A stretch of 45,103 nucleotides of DNA from Betaproteobacteria bacterium (GCA_004298325.1 SCUF01000017.1:1-45103); one strand, 5' to 3'. Numbered from the stretch's first letter, positions 18,201 to 26,877 are shown. The notes: generated from the letters alone by a model not told the origin. Made by a program: numbers and translations.

Positions 18201-18648
18201 CCTTGGCAAAGCGGCGCGCCTGGTCGGTCGCGAGCGCGTTCATTGGGTAGATGACGATGGCCTTAATACCCTTGCCACGGTGCGTGAGGCAGTGGTCCAG
18301 CAGCGGGTACATGAAGCACTCGGTCTTGCCTGAACCCGTACCCGTCGCCACGATGGTGGAGCGCGGCTGCGTGCCGACGAGCCGCTCAAACGCCCGCAAC
18401 TGATGCTGCCACGGCGCGAAGTTCAACGCGATACGAGAGAAAGGTAATTCAGCGCCTTCCGAGCGCCGGAACGGCAGCTTCACCTCCAGCCACGGTCCCT
18501 TGGCCAGGGCGCCCTCGGTGCGCAGGAAATCTTCGACGAATGACCGCCCGTCTTCGCGGAGAAACCCAGACGTAGTAACGGGGAAAGTGGCGCGCAGGAA
18601 CTCCTGCAGTCCCTCGAGTAGCTGGCGGGAAACGAGGATCGGCAGCAC
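12271..18648 (-). CDS. Giant DEAD/DEAH helicase with DUF1998, DruE / DrmA-DrmB-like
   Basis: 2125-aa superfamily 2 helicase. Walker A ATGTGSGKT (101-109), Walker B variant VVDELH (227-231), SAT-type block LLSATPTLEMGIDIGS (about 1016) and arginine-finger block QRIGRAGRRDG (about 1052). Cysteine pairs suggest several zinc sites (about 492, 551-570, 596, 933-956, 1346-1367). The DUF1998/MZB region has DRIPGGTGYLKEL (about 1593) and DGCYRCIL (about 1635). Near 1745-1772, PDFVLRPV followed by YLDGFGPH resembles a PD-(D/E)XK/Vsr-type fold; this last point is inference. Size and order fit Druantia DruE; functionally it corresponds to DISARM DrmA plus DrmB in one chain. Start is GTG, 41 bp after the DUF262 gene. 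The stop overlaps the next gene by 8 bp. Confidence 0.87.
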   Translation of the reverse strand: MLPILVSRQLLEGLQEFLRATFPVTTSGFLREDGRSFVEDFLRTEGALAKGPWLEVKLPFRRSEGAELPFSRIALNFAPWQHQLRAFERLVGTQPRSTIVATGTGSGKTECFMYPLLDHCLTHRGKGIKAIVIYPMNALATDQARRFAKECQELNPKLSVGLYTGDDGTENRAMMPDQVITHRATLRENPPDILLTNYKMLDFLMLRPADQKLWRFNLAGTLKYLVVDELHTFDGAQGTDLACLVRRLRDKLKAGPELACVGTSATIGGAQAVADLRAYAQQVFATPFDEDAIVLEDRMTVDEYLDATAGGQEAIARWPTNALEVLRPPDGGERTYLRRVAQVWTSQDFALDAEDEGARLRAAVELGSVLPRLTALQELLREAHALCDVGALARAWQQRLRLSSQRDAELLIDSLCAMVSAARTLNTGGPAATGDLTADDVGPFLQVRVQLWLRELRRMVAKVGPVPELTHADELLNLANPLHLPVLHCRECHSVSWGAVWPAGEPKLKHDLQLFYQSWFNQKPDSRLIYPAAARPAVAPETELRWLCLSCLKLSPMRSGDTTCTECAGQQLAVWMPEIRKKVERRESVTTEVSADCPVCAGHESLAVLGSRAASIASVLIGDLFGSAYNNDYKLIAFSDSVQDAAHRAGFFGARTYNQVLRHALADFIRQQGEGFPLSRVADEFPRYWLDRCGSAAAFVGTFIAPNMDWLHGYRELREQGAIPPGSDVVSLVTRRLRWEVLVEFGLRSRIGRTLERTGAASVALDEPALRSTAARLATRLREELGGLRDARDSAVELFLLGLMTRARQMGAFYDGVLESYVREGGNEYQLTRLPFMPGYGLRHRPPAMLSLQKVSSNFETLLGKDHWYLQWFNKCLAVAQPLATAEYEQAYTLTLEVLERDGWLIALQSRQQTAWGLNPARWTVATQARDLACDICQHRLPVPIQQDNLAVGLPCLRKGCRGHYRMAPLRIRASTYKAQPHRLVSSEHTALLDGQTRHRIEQSFIHGHETWDINLLSATPTLEMGIDIGSLSTVLLCSVPPAQANYLQRIGRAGRRDGNALALTIAGGHRHDLYFYAAPLEMLAGQVTTPGVFLKAMAVLERQLLAFCFDRWVSTSVNASALPGLLREVLDAVESGRVDGFPLNLLGFVDTHEQSLLADFCAMFDDLDDDGIAHLKRFVSGGQQEGSLGWRVLNRLNELAQTRKGLKERIEELKKRIRQLEVQPEDELRNQHLYGCRDERTALIELISNINRRQTLNFFTDEGLLPNYAFPEEGVTLNSVILRRRETTDSGDERRRYDALSLTFQRSAQAALGELVPEARFYAAEHQLHIDQVDLKLSKPQSWRLCPACHYSENLDESGDPHAVCPRCGSAMWADADQRRTMLKLRQVYARADSRRDRIGDDSDQRQPAFYRRQLLIDIPAETQMGGFRLDSEELPFGFEYLRNARFREINFGELGDASDAFNVAGRQEARKGFPICLHCGTVRRKRLRRGQFAHALDCPLARQGAVEQETDWIDSLYLYRELNSEAVRILLPLADVAESDVTRHSFVAALNMGLKRFFRGNVQHLEISDMQEPPVGGHSPKQYLVIYDRIPGGTGYLKELMRSPDILLGLLQQAHDHLAGCECVDDIKRDGCYRCILAYRDSRNMDAISRKAAQALLKKVLDLRHLLKPVERLSDIHVNSMLGSHLEARFVGALSAQALVAVTKRTVNGKPGYWIGPSDPESNSPMWELEPQVKLGIAQGVAVQTVPDFVLRPVREVDRQAFGEWALYLDGFGPHHAIQTDDTRKRMAVLGSGRRVWTLTWRDLPQAGTKPESVNTGYLTSFRSPQWLQAYDLLAERFSWPDTATLDELVQLGSFMVLVHLITQPARTLAQLRQLPLANAIAWLHKPSLDAAMLQAPEIGVQAVLPSAVWKALKSREGHLAIGGLLPGIGRDTAPVKVLTIMPKAALTSRECLETEVGCHLCLDDGAVAQTKEFEHVWRGFWYAANLLQLAPEFTVTTASGVGIHAYESALERWSTQDKSAEAPPLESVDAAWGRVFKECVIDRFALERLAAAKLTVPEVGLDLKQGIEVVGTAELAWIEGRVAVVISVEPSLKVNGWSLIFASEDRWIEKVIALLAGRNGNE

Positions 18649-18689
18649 CGTCAGGGCTGCCCGTTACCGCTCGTGTACATCAATTGGCA

Positions 18690-20555
18690 TCAGGCTCCAC
18701 TACTCGACTGGCCCGACCAAATCATCGAGCTCATATCGAACAGCAGCCGTTGACGTTCCTCGAGCTCTTCCGGTCCGAACTTAGGAAGTGATCGAAAAGC
18801 CAGCTCGTGCTTTTTCGCAAAACTACTGAAATCGAGCTTCTTATAATACGTGTCTTCCCGAAGTGTTTCGTTCCAGTACAAGGTGTTCGCGTACGACTTC
18901 AGCTTTTTCGCATACAGCTCATTGCCACTCGAAATGTTGTCCTTGCCCTTCAGCAGCAGAACGCCTCCGAGACGGTTGCGCTCCACTTCGAAACGCTCTT
19001 CATCGTCGTCGAAGGCGGCCAGATTTTCGTTGTTACGCGAAAGGATATGCTCGATGTGAAAGCCCGTTTTCGCGCCCCGCAACGTCACCAGATCCTGGAG
19101 CCCCTGCTTCATCTTGAGCTTCATGCCCCGGGAAAGAAACAGCTCAACGCGGCCAAAGAAGTAGCGTATGAAGCGCGTATTGAGGCGGTCGATCGACATC
19201 GGCCGGAACAGCGCGTAGGTAAAGGCCTGCTTCACTTTCGCAGCCCGGCGCTCCGAGATCTCGGCCATCAGGTGTTTGTCGAACAACTCGGCGATTGACT
19301 CAACCGGTTTCCCGCGAATATCTAAACTGATTTCGAACAGGCGGGTAGCAAACTCGTTGCTGTCATATGCGCCCTGCAATTGCAGCAAAGTGAACAGCCG
19401 GTCAAGTTGCTCGGTCACGACTCGAATCTTCCGATCTTCCTGCGGATCGTTCACCGTGCAAACAGACAATACAAGCATGTATTGACTGTCCAGTTCGTTC
19501 AGCCTGTTGAAGAAGACCGATGGATATTGCGCGTCCTCCTGCGTACTCGCGTTCCAGAGTTTGGAATAAAGTTTGGCGTAATAGCTGAACGCGCCCTTGA
19601 GAAAGCCTTTAACCGCTGCGGGATCGTGGTCGAGCCCCAGCATTTCGTTAATATCGGTCTTGAACATCTCGCGGTGATAGTCGCCATCGAAGCGCTGGCC
19701 CGTCTTGCGCGATTCGGCGAATTTGGCCTTCAACCAGTAGCGGAAGAATTCGTCGATCTCGTCTTCACGGTAGGCATTGACCGCCGCGACTCGCTCCTCC
19801 CAGATTTCGTTGTAGCCGCCGCTTTCCAGTTCGATTTTGTCAATCTGCCCGAGCAACTTTCCTTTCAGGATCTCGTAAGGTTTAAGCCGAACACCCCGGT
19901 CATTGATGACTTCGAACACCATCGGCACGTGAGTTGATTCCACGGCCAGATTGATGAGTACTAACCGGTGGAGAAAGTAGTGAACGAACGTCTCGAACTT
20001 GTGCTTTGTTGCGAGACAATTCGCCAATTCCGATGAAATGAGGCGGTAGTTTTGAACCATATTGACAGCGGTCACCCCCGACGAGATGTCGACCGAGTCC
20101 GGCTCAACACCCTCCATTAGAGACTTAAGCACCTGGATATGCCGAACATGATTCATCCAAAACTCATATTCGGTGCCTGAGTAACCGGCGATTTTTCTTT
20201 CGATCCAACCTACGGTCTTTGAATTGAAGGCCTTTGCCATTCGATAAAGGTGGATCAGAAACAACGTTAATGTGGTGAGGCGCTGCTGACCGTCAACGAC
20301 AAAAACACGTCCCTGTACCGTATTGGTCACATACGTATTGAGGTAGTACCAGGGATAACGAGCATTGACGTTTTCAGCCTTCGGTTCGAGCGCCCTGTGC
20401 TTGGTGTAGGCCTCGTCGAACTGGTAGAACACGTCGTCGATCAACCGGCGGACGGGCTCTTCTGTCCATTTGTAGTCGCGCTGATAGAAGTCGATGTAGT
20501 AGACCGTCGTGGCGAATGTCCGGTCGAGGTTCTGTTTGTCCGGTTGGATGTCCAT
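18690..20555 (-). CDS. DUF262-DUF1524 protein (GmrSD/BrxU/SspE-like)
   Basis: 621 aa. The N-terminal DUF262 (ParB/Srx-like NTPase fold) shows YQRDYKWTEEPVRRLIDDV (about 28-46) and the signature VFVVDGQQRLTTLTLFLIHL (about 85-105). The C-terminus shows a DUF1524/HNH-like block GFHIEHILSRN, then NRLGGVLLLKG and NISSGN. These two domains make up GmrSD-type type IV restriction enzymes, which cut modified DNA in an NTP-dependent way, and occur in BREX and Ssp systems. Here it probably serves as a nuclease effector. ATG with AGGGAA upstream, 8 bp after the previous stop, in one transcript with its neighbours. Base composition looks more AT-rich than in the flanking genes. Confidence 0.85.
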   Translation of the reverse strand: MDIQPDKQNLDRTFATTVYYIDFYQRDYKWTEEPVRRLIDDVFYQFDEAYTKHRALEPKAENVNARYPWYYLNTYVTNTVQGRVFVVDGQQRLTTLTLFLIHLYRMAKAFNSKTVGWIERKIAGYSGTEYEFWMNHVRHIQVLKSLMEGVEPDSVDISSGVTAVNMVQNYRLISSELANCLATKHKFETFVHYFLHRLVLINLAVESTHVPMVFEVINDRGVRLKPYEILKGKLLGQIDKIELESGGYNEIWEERVAAVNAYREDEIDEFFRYWLKAKFAESRKTGQRFDGDYHREMFKTDINEMLGLDHDPAAVKGFLKGAFSYYAKLYSKLWNASTQEDAQYPSVFFNRLNELDSQYMLVLSVCTVNDPQEDRKIRVVTEQLDRLFTLLQLQGAYDSNEFATRLFEISLDIRGKPVESIAELFDKHLMAEISERRAAKVKQAFTYALFRPMSIDRLNTRFIRYFFGRVELFLSRGMKLKMKQGLQDLVTLRGAKTGFHIEHILSRNNENLAAFDDDEERFEVERNRLGGVLLLKGKDNISSGNELYAKKLKSYANTLYWNETLREDTYYKKLDFSSFAKKHELAFRSLPKFGPEELEERQRLLFDMSSMIWSGQSSSGA

Positions 20556-20563
20556 GGGGTTCC

Positions 20564-21922
20564 CTATTTCTTTGGCTTCTTTGATACCGCATCTGACTCT
20601 GGCGCTGCATCATGCTCAGAGAACAACTGCTCCACCAGCCGCTCGCCGCCGCTGTCGCGCAGCGCTTTGCTAAGCACGTCCCGGAAGTTCTTGTCGCTGA
20701 TCGACTCGTAGGTCACGTCCTTAAAGACCCAACGCAACTCCGGCTTGAAGAGGTCGGCGCTGCTGCCGAAGCTGTGTTTGAGGTCGTGCCTCAGCAGTGA
20801 CAACACATCTTCGTCGGACGGTGCAGCAATCGCCAGAACCCGCGCATACCGTTGCGGGATGTTGGTCCGAACCCTGGGCAACAGCGTTTGGGCCAGTGCT
20901 TCAATGGCCGCTTCGAGATTCCTGTCCAGGGTTTTTTGCACAGCCTCGTTGAAGGCGGCGATCTGGGCTTTCAGCAGAGACACGCGCTCATCAAATGCCG
21001 GCCGGTTGCGCCGCATGATAATTTGGCCGAAACGTGGCACGTTGATCAGGAAGTCGTCGTACAACGCCTTGCGCTGCCTCTCCAGTTCGGCCTCCGTCCA
21101 CTCGACCAGAATCGGCTTACCGTCTGAGTCTTTGCGCGGCTCTTGCGTCTTCGGATCGAGATCCGAGATCTGCACCGTGATCGTCTGCTCTCCCTGCAGC
21201 AGCAGGAAGCTGTTCTTCAAGCGTTGTTTGAGGGCCTTGTCTTCCCCAAGCAGCAGATCATTAGGGATGTTCACGCGCTTGGCGGAGAGGCGATACCCTG
21301 TGAGTTCTAATTCCACAAACTGGATCTTCGATTCGTAGACCCGTTCGATGCGCGCGACATCGAATTTCTTTGGCGGAAGTTCCTTCAACGCCTGCAAGGA
21401 CGCGTCGACTTGCTGCGGCGTGGCCGGCACACGGCCGATCTCGGCGTCTTGGGGCGCCGGCGTTGCTTGGTCGGGAGACCCCGCTGCCCCGCAGGCTCGC
21501 ATCAGCGACGCAGTCGAATCGGCCCCGCGCGCAATGACGACAGCATTGGGCTTGGCCTCCGAGGTGGAGCCTGCCTCGATCAGTAGCGGCGTGGGCGAAT
21601 AGACGAGCGTTTGGCTGTCCGTCACCAGAAGGCCGATGCGCACCCCAGCCTGCTGGCGCAGTTCCAGGTGCTGCCGGCCAGCCAGCTCCTGCAGCGCCCG
21701 CAAACCCTCTTCCGTGCCGTAGCCCAGGCGATACACCTCTGGGTCGAGATCGACGATGACGGTAGCCAGGAGGTTCGGCTGCGAACCCAGACTCCCGCCG
21801 AGCGCATCGACCACCGGTTTGGTGATCCCCGGCGCCACATAGACCAACATCTGCCGGGTCGCCGCTATCGCCGCGCACAGAGCCTCGTCGTTGACGACGG
21901 TAAACGTCCCCGGCGCACTCAC
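20564..21922 (-). CDS. Unrecognised 452-aa protein, possibly degenerate PLD-like N-terminus
   Basis: Not firmly recognised. Residues ~1-130 alternate short strands and helices (MLVYVAPGITKPVVDAL, VIVDLDPEVYRLGYG, VRIGLLVTDSQTLVYSPTP) in a pattern resembling one half of a phospholipase D-like domain, but no HxK(x4)D motif is present. The rest (about 170-452) is helical and charged, with a Lys-rich end (KKPKK). The GTG start overlaps the methyltransferase stop by four bases (GTGA), so translation is coupled. In class 1 DISARM the PLD protein DrmC belongs to the same system, which makes a catalytically dead DrmC analogue an attractive but unproven reading. Confidence 0.6.
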   Translation of the reverse strand: MSAPGTFTVVNDEALCAAIAATRQMLVYVAPGITKPVVDALGGSLGSQPNLLATVIVDLDPEVYRLGYGTEEGLRALQELAGRQHLELRQQAGVRIGLLVTDSQTLVYSPTPLLIEAGSTSEAKPNAVVIARGADSTASLMRACGAAGSPDQATPAPQDAEIGRVPATPQQVDASLQALKELPPKKFDVARIERVYESKIQFVELELTGYRLSAKRVNIPNDLLLGEDKALKQRLKNSFLLLQGEQTITVQISDLDPKTQEPRKDSDGKPILVEWTEAELERQRKALYDDFLINVPRFGQIIMRRNRPAFDERVSLLKAQIAAFNEAVQKTLDRNLEAAIEALAQTLLPRVRTNIPQRYARVLAIAAPSDEDVLSLLRHDLKHSFGSSADLFKPELRWVFKDVTYESISDKNFRDVLSKALRDSGGERLVEQLFSEHDAAPESDAVSKKPKK

Positions 21923-24900
21923 TGCGTCGCCTCGCTTTCAAAAAACGCCCATGCCACCTTGTAGTCCTCTTCGCGGTCAGGTTTGAAGAAGGGTGCATGG
22001 TAGGTGACGAAGCGCTCAGTGGGGCCGCCGGGCAGCGTGTCATCCATAAAGGTCTTGGTGACAGTGCCGGTGGTGAGGGTCTTGATATCTTCCCAGCCCA
22101 GCGCGACACCAGACTCGCGAAGGTGTTCACCCTGAGTGCCGCCTGCGCGGGTAGTAGGGGCGTCGATGCTGTAGCTGATGCCTTCGGCCAATTCGGTCCT
22201 GCGCGCGGTGCGCGGCAGACCGACGCCGACCAAGCCCTTGCTGGGGGTGAAGACGATGCGGCCGCGCTGGCCATACCAGGTGTCGGCCTCGTACTGGCGC
22301 ATTACCGGGAACTGTACGCGGTAGATCGTCAGCAGCTCGTCCAGGGTCAGACTTAGTGCTTGGGCCACCAGTACGTCGATTTCCACCAGCGCCTGGCGGC
22401 GGGCGTAGTCGCTGCGCAGCGCGTTCTGACGTTGCCAGTGCGGCGTGAGGGAGCGGAAGAAGTCGTGCCGCAGCACTCGCGCGCCGGGGTGGTCGCTGTT
22501 GGGTAGGATGGACCAACGTTGCGTATGGAAGTCGTCTTGCCAGCAGGATTGCCAGAGATCGGCGTAGGCTGTACTTAGAGAGACCAAGCTCAACATTCGA
22601 GCAAATAAGCACGGACTCGCCATTTCAAAAACAGGCAACAATCTAGCGATGTTCTCTCGAAAACGTGGGTTTCCCGTTGACTTGACAAAGAAATCGAATG
22701 GCAAGCTTGACGCACTGGCCGCAAATTGAACTAACAATGTGAGCGAACAAAAGGTCGTGCTATTACAAGGATCAATATGGGCGACGCCAGGGGGACAGAT
22801 GGTGGGGATCAGAGTTCGTTCACCGGGTTGACTAAGCATTGATCGTGCAATGAACCGATAGCAGTCCGTCACTCGTCTCGCTTCGTCTTTTCCCTCCTCC
22901 ACCCAACTTACCTTAGGCGTGCGTGCCCGGTACTCGTCGGCACTGCAGGCTGGCACGTAGTTGGTGCGCGGCAGGTAGTCGTCAGGCAGTAAGTTCAGAT
23001 CAAGCTCATCGTAGTGACCCTTCTCCGTGCAGACCGCACGCGGCGTCTTATAGAACGGATTGCCGACGAAGAAATGCGGGCCGGATAGGACCCACTCTGT
23101 CGCGTCCATAGGGAAGCGTGTTTCGCGACGAATGGTGCCGTCATTCTGGGCATTGGTTTCGTGCCACATTTCCAGCGACAGGTACTGCCCCTTCAAATCC
23201 CCCAGCCGGCGCGGCTGGGCGGCGAACTTGCGCAGCACATCCAGCAGCGGGCGAGCATGCAGCGCGGGCAGGCGGGCTTTCAGGGCGGGCGTTTCAGGTT
23301 CGTCATAGAGTTGGGCGAACAGCTCCAACTCCGCATTTCGAACTTCGATGATACGGTCCTGGTGCCCGGTTTCATCCCAATCCTCACCGTCATCGTCCTT
23401 GATACCACCCACAACCCCAGAACCATCATGCTCGAAGCAATGATCTACCGTGTTCGGCGCAAATAGATTCGCGATGGAAACGAACTGAGCCGCGAGCCGG
23501 GGAGGCCCGTAAACGTTGATGCTGTACTTAACCCGGTGCCCTATGGGGAACAGCATGTGTTGATTCTGAAACTGGAAATGCGACCGAAGGCGAACGTACA
23601 GAAGCTCGCGCAAGGCGCCCCCCTTGGAATCGTCGTACACCCCTTCCGGATGCAGGAAACCCGATACGCCCTTTTCCGACGCATTGGCCCAAGCCCTCGG
23701 CAGAAAGCACTTGTAGAGATTGGTTTGCATGCCCTTCAGCGCCAGGAAGTTAGCTGTCGCGTTCAGGAAATTCTGCGTGCCTTCGCTTTCCTCTAGTTCG
23801 CCTCGCCACGCTACCTCCAACTCTGGAATGCGCTCGAAGGTCTCCTCCCGAAGGTTAGCCATCTGCGGCGCGGTGAAGTCGCGCAGCACGAATTGCGGCT
23901 CGAAGTCACCCAGCACAGCCCCGCTGTTCCACTCGACCTTGATCCATGGCGGATTGCCGAGGATCAGGTCGAAGCCACCGTTGTCACGGAACACATCCGC
24001 AAACGCGAGATTCCAATGAAAGAAGCGGCGCTGGCGGGCGATCTCGTCGGCTAGCTTCAGGCGCGGTGAGGCGGCGAACAGGCGCTTTAAGTTCACCACG
24101 CCGAAGCGGTCCACAAAGCGCAGGCTTTCCTGTTTCGGCAGGCTGGCCGCGAACATCTCATGTTGGTCGCCCACCGGGCCGGCAGCTACGGTGTCGCCCA
24201 GCAACACGGTCTCCAGGTCGAACAGCCACTCTTCACGGCTGGGCAGGCTTTCGGCCCGCTGCAAGGGCCAGAACCACAGCGCGCACCAGTAATCCATCAC
24301 CAGCTTTAAGCGCCGGTAAGCGCTGGTGTTGGCGAGGTCGCTGGCTTGCAGGTCCTGCAGCGCCTGATCCTTGAGGGCCAGATCGCTGGCCTCGCCAGCG
24401 CCCTCGAAGCCGTAGATGGCATAGGGCTCGGTCGTGCGCTTGCGCAGACGAGCGAGCGCCGCGGCGTGGTCCTGCCAGAGTTCTTCCACTTTGGCGCTGA
24501 GATTCTCCAGACGGGCCAACTCGGCTTGGTCAAAGGGCTGAATGAAAGCCTTTCGCCATTTGTTGATGGATTTGATCTGTTCGGGGTACAGAGCCTTGGC
24601 CTCTTTGTCGGTATAGCTGGCCATACCGCTATCGGGCACCAGGAAGTGCCAAACCTGCCATGGCTTTCGAGGCTGCGTCATCGGCTGCGCTGATGGTGGC
24701 TGATTGAGCCAGCTCTCGTCGTCGCTAGCTTTGCGCTTCAATTGCTCGGTGGCGAACACCTCGCGCCGGGCGCCGATTAGCGAGTTGCCAGCAAAGAGCT
24801 GTAGGCCGAACCAGGGCACGAAGCGGTCTTTGCTGAGCGCGTTGAGCCACAGCGACACTTCAGCCAATTCCACGGCCACGGGGTTCAGGTCCACGCCGTA

Positions 24901-26877
24901 CACGTTGTGATCGGCGAGGTACATCTTTACCTTCTGCAGCTCTTGCGGGTACACGTGCTGGGGAATGCGCTCGCCTCGCGCGCTTTGCATCAGCGCGAGG
25001 TAGCTCTCACCTAATTGATTGATGGCTTCATTCAAGAACGCGGCCGAGCCCATCGCGGGCTCGCAGACCTTGAGTTGGAGCACACGCTCGGCGCGGGCGC
25101 GATCGTCGGGCAAAGGGTCCAGTTGCTCCTTCACCAGCTCCTTGAGCGAATACTTCACCAAACTGCGGGTCAGCACTTCAGGGGTGTAGTACGAGGCGCT
25201 CTTCTCCCTGTCGCGCCCCGCCAAGCGGTAAATGAAGCTGCCGCGCTTGTGCAGGCGCAGATGCTGCAGGCCAGTGGCCTCGTCTCTGTCGTACACGCGC
25301 TCTTCTGGCGTGTAGCTCTCCAAGGCTTGGGCGTTGACGAAGTAGCCTGTATCGAGCGTGGTGGGATCGGTCCCGGCCTTCTTGACCTCGTACAGGTCTT
25401 CCTTGGCGAAGAAGCCGCGGTAGGACAGCAGCGCCTCGTACACCGCACCGAGCTGGTTGATGCCGAGTTGGGCGTAGCTGATGCGACCACGGCGCCGCTT
25501 GCCATTGGCCGGGCGCGACAGCGACATGAGCTGCACCACCCGCTGCAGGAGGTAGTTGGGGAACACAACCTTGCTCAGCAGCGGCGTGCGAGTCAGATCG
25601 AACAGGTGACTCTTGAGCGGTTGGATCTGAAACGCGTCCCGCCCCGTCTGGCGGGCCGAGCCGGCCAGCAGGCTGCTCTGTCGGGTCAACGCGGGCGTAC
25701 CTTCGGCCACCAGACGGAATAGCATCTGGACGCTGTCGTGCAAGTAGCGGCCCTGGCGCTCGGTTTCGGTGGTGAGCGGCACGAGTTCCAAATCGCGCAA
25801 GCTCTCGAGCGAGTAGCCCTTGAGATACACCTCGGAATCGACCGGTGCGTACCCCAACTCGGGTCGAGCCTCGATGTAAAAGAGGAACAACAGCCGGTAC
25901 ATGTAGCGCAGGCATTCAAGCGAGAGCTCGGCGGGGTCGAGCGCCCGGGCGCCGGTGTAGATACCTCTCTGGTCTTCGCGGGCCTGCACCACCAGCTGAT
26001 GGGCGGCGTCGTTGCCCAGTAGCTCGATGCACTCACGCAGCGCGTATTTCAGGTCTTCCGAGACGCCGTAGGCGTGTTTGTGAGCGTTTTCGTCGAGCGT
26101 GTCGAGCAAGCTCAGGCCTTGTGCATCGAGCAGGCTGTCGCGATGCAACAGCACCGACACGGCTTTGAGCGTCTCGGTTTCCCGGCGTGAGAACAGCTCG
26201 ACCCAATCGAAGCGCAGCAAACGGTGCTGGGCGAACTTGGCGCGGTCGAGCAGCAGCCACTGCCAGGGGCTGACCAGCAGCACCCAGCGCGGCGGACGGG
26301 CCTGGGTGAAGACTGCGGTGGACAAGAGCTTCTGCCAGTCCGGCGCATCGGCGGCTTGCAACGCACGGGAAACCGGGGTGGTGCCGAGGCTTTGCAGTTG
26401 CTGGGGGTGGACCTTGAGACTCAGCGGGTCGGCATCGAGGTCTTCGCCTTCGCCCAAGGCCTGCGCCTCCAGCACCCACAAAAGCGGCTCGCCCTGCGCG
26501 TTGCGCAGCTCGGCGAGCAGCGGAAGTTCCAGATCACCTTGCTCGCTGAGCGGCTGACGCTGAGGTTCGCAAGTCAGGTCGAACACCTGTAAGCATTGGC
26601 CCAGCAGTGCGCGGCCGATGGCCAGGCGTTCGTTCGGCGCATGGGGCCGGCGCAGGGTTTCGAGCTGCTGCAGGGCCTCGCGGGCCATGGCGCCGAGTGC
26701 GGAAGCCGGCGAACGCCACGCGGGATCACGATGGCCTTGCAACCTGGCTGCTTCGCGGGCCTGCGTCTCCCTCTCGGCCCACGCGTCGAGCACGCCACGT
26801 ACGTCGCCCGAAAAAATCTCGGCGAGGTAGTGCTGGCTGTAGAACTGGTTCTCGTTGGTGATGCCGGTCCAGTTCAT
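21919..26877 (-). CDS. N6-adenine DNA methyltransferase, PglX/DrmMI/Eco57I-like
   Basis: 1652 aa. The frame extends further upstream, but ATG 26877 (NWTGITNENQFYSQHYL) is chosen because it follows the previous stop by 22 bp and begins the conserved-looking sequence. Motif X region SASYYTPEVLTRSLVKYSL (about 560), motif I CEPAMGSAAFLNEAI (about 604), motif II YGVDLNPVAVELAEVSLWL (about 657) and catalytic motif IV LILGNPPWIKVEW (about 973) define a gamma-class m6A methyltransferase. The ~550-aa N-terminal and ~600-aa C-terminal extensions probably hold target recognition and regulation. It is the only methyltransferase in the window, so it is the likely self-marking enzyme. In class 1 DISARM, an SNF2-like helicase also precedes the adenine methylase. 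Confidence 0.88.
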   Translation of the reverse strand: MNWTGITNENQFYSQHYLAEIFSGDVRGVLDAWAERETQAREAARLQGHRDPAWRSPASALGAMAREALQQLETLRRPHAPNERLAIGRALLGQCLQVFDLTCEPQRQPLSEQGDLELPLLAELRNAQGEPLLWVLEAQALGEGEDLDADPLSLKVHPQQLQSLGTTPVSRALQAADAPDWQKLLSTAVFTQARPPRWVLLVSPWQWLLLDRAKFAQHRLLRFDWVELFSRRETETLKAVSVLLHRDSLLDAQGLSLLDTLDENAHKHAYGVSEDLKYALRECIELLGNDAAHQLVVQAREDQRGIYTGARALDPAELSLECLRYMYRLLFLFYIEARPELGYAPVDSEVYLKGYSLESLRDLELVPLTTETERQGRYLHDSVQMLFRLVAEGTPALTRQSSLLAGSARQTGRDAFQIQPLKSHLFDLTRTPLLSKVVFPNYLLQRVVQLMSLSRPANGKRRRGRISYAQLGINQLGAVYEALLSYRGFFAKEDLYEVKKAGTDPTTLDTGYFVNAQALESYTPEERVYDRDEATGLQHLRLHKRGSFIYRLAGRDREKSASYYTPEVLTRSLVKYSLKELVKEQLDPLPDDRARAERVLQLKVCEPAMGSAAFLNEAINQLGESYLALMQSARGERIPQHVYPQELQKVKMYLADHNVYGVDLNPVAVELAEVSLWLNALSKDRFVPWFGLQLFAGNSLIGARREVFATEQLKRKASDDESWLNQPPSAQPMTQPRKPWQVWHFLVPDSGMASYTDKEAKALYPEQIKSINKWRKAFIQPFDQAELARLENLSAKVEELWQDHAAALARLRKRTTEPYAIYGFEGAGEASDLALKDQALQDLQASDLANTSAYRRLKLVMDYWCALWFWPLQRAESLPSREEWLFDLETVLLGDTVAAGPVGDQHEMFAASLPKQESLRFVDRFGVVNLKRLFAASPRLKLADEIARQRRFFHWNLAFADVFRDNGGFDLILGNPPWIKVEWNSGAVLGDFEPQFVLRDFTAPQMANLREETFERIPELEVAWRGELEESEGTQNFLNATANFLALKGMQTNLYKCFLPRAWANASEKGVSGFLHPEGVYDDSKGGALRELLYVRLRSHFQFQNQHMLFPIGHRVKYSINVYGPPRLAAQFVSIANLFAPNTVDHCFEHDGSGVVGGIKDDDGEDWDETGHQDRIIEVRNAELELFAQLYDEPETPALKARLPALHARPLLDVLRKFAAQPRRLGDLKGQYLSLEMWHETNAQNDGTIRRETRFPMDATEWVLSGPHFFVGNPFYKTPRAVCTEKGHYDELDLNLLPDDYLPRTNYVPACSADEYRARTPKVSWVEEGKDEARRVTDCYRFIARSMLSQPGERTLIPTICPPGVAHIDPCNSTTFCSLTLLVQFAASASSLPFDFFVKSTGNPRFRENIARLLPVFEMASPCLFARMLSLVSLSTAYADLWQSCWQDDFHTQRWSILPNSDHPGARVLRHDFFRSLTPHWQRQNALRSDYARRQALVEIDVLVAQALSLTLDELLTIYRVQFPVMRQYEADTWYGQRGRIVFTPSKGLVGVGLPRTARRTELAEGISYSIDAPTTRAGGTQGEHLRESGVALGWEDIKTLTTGTVTKTFMDDTLPGGPTERFVTYHAPFFKPDREEDYKVAWAFFESEATQ

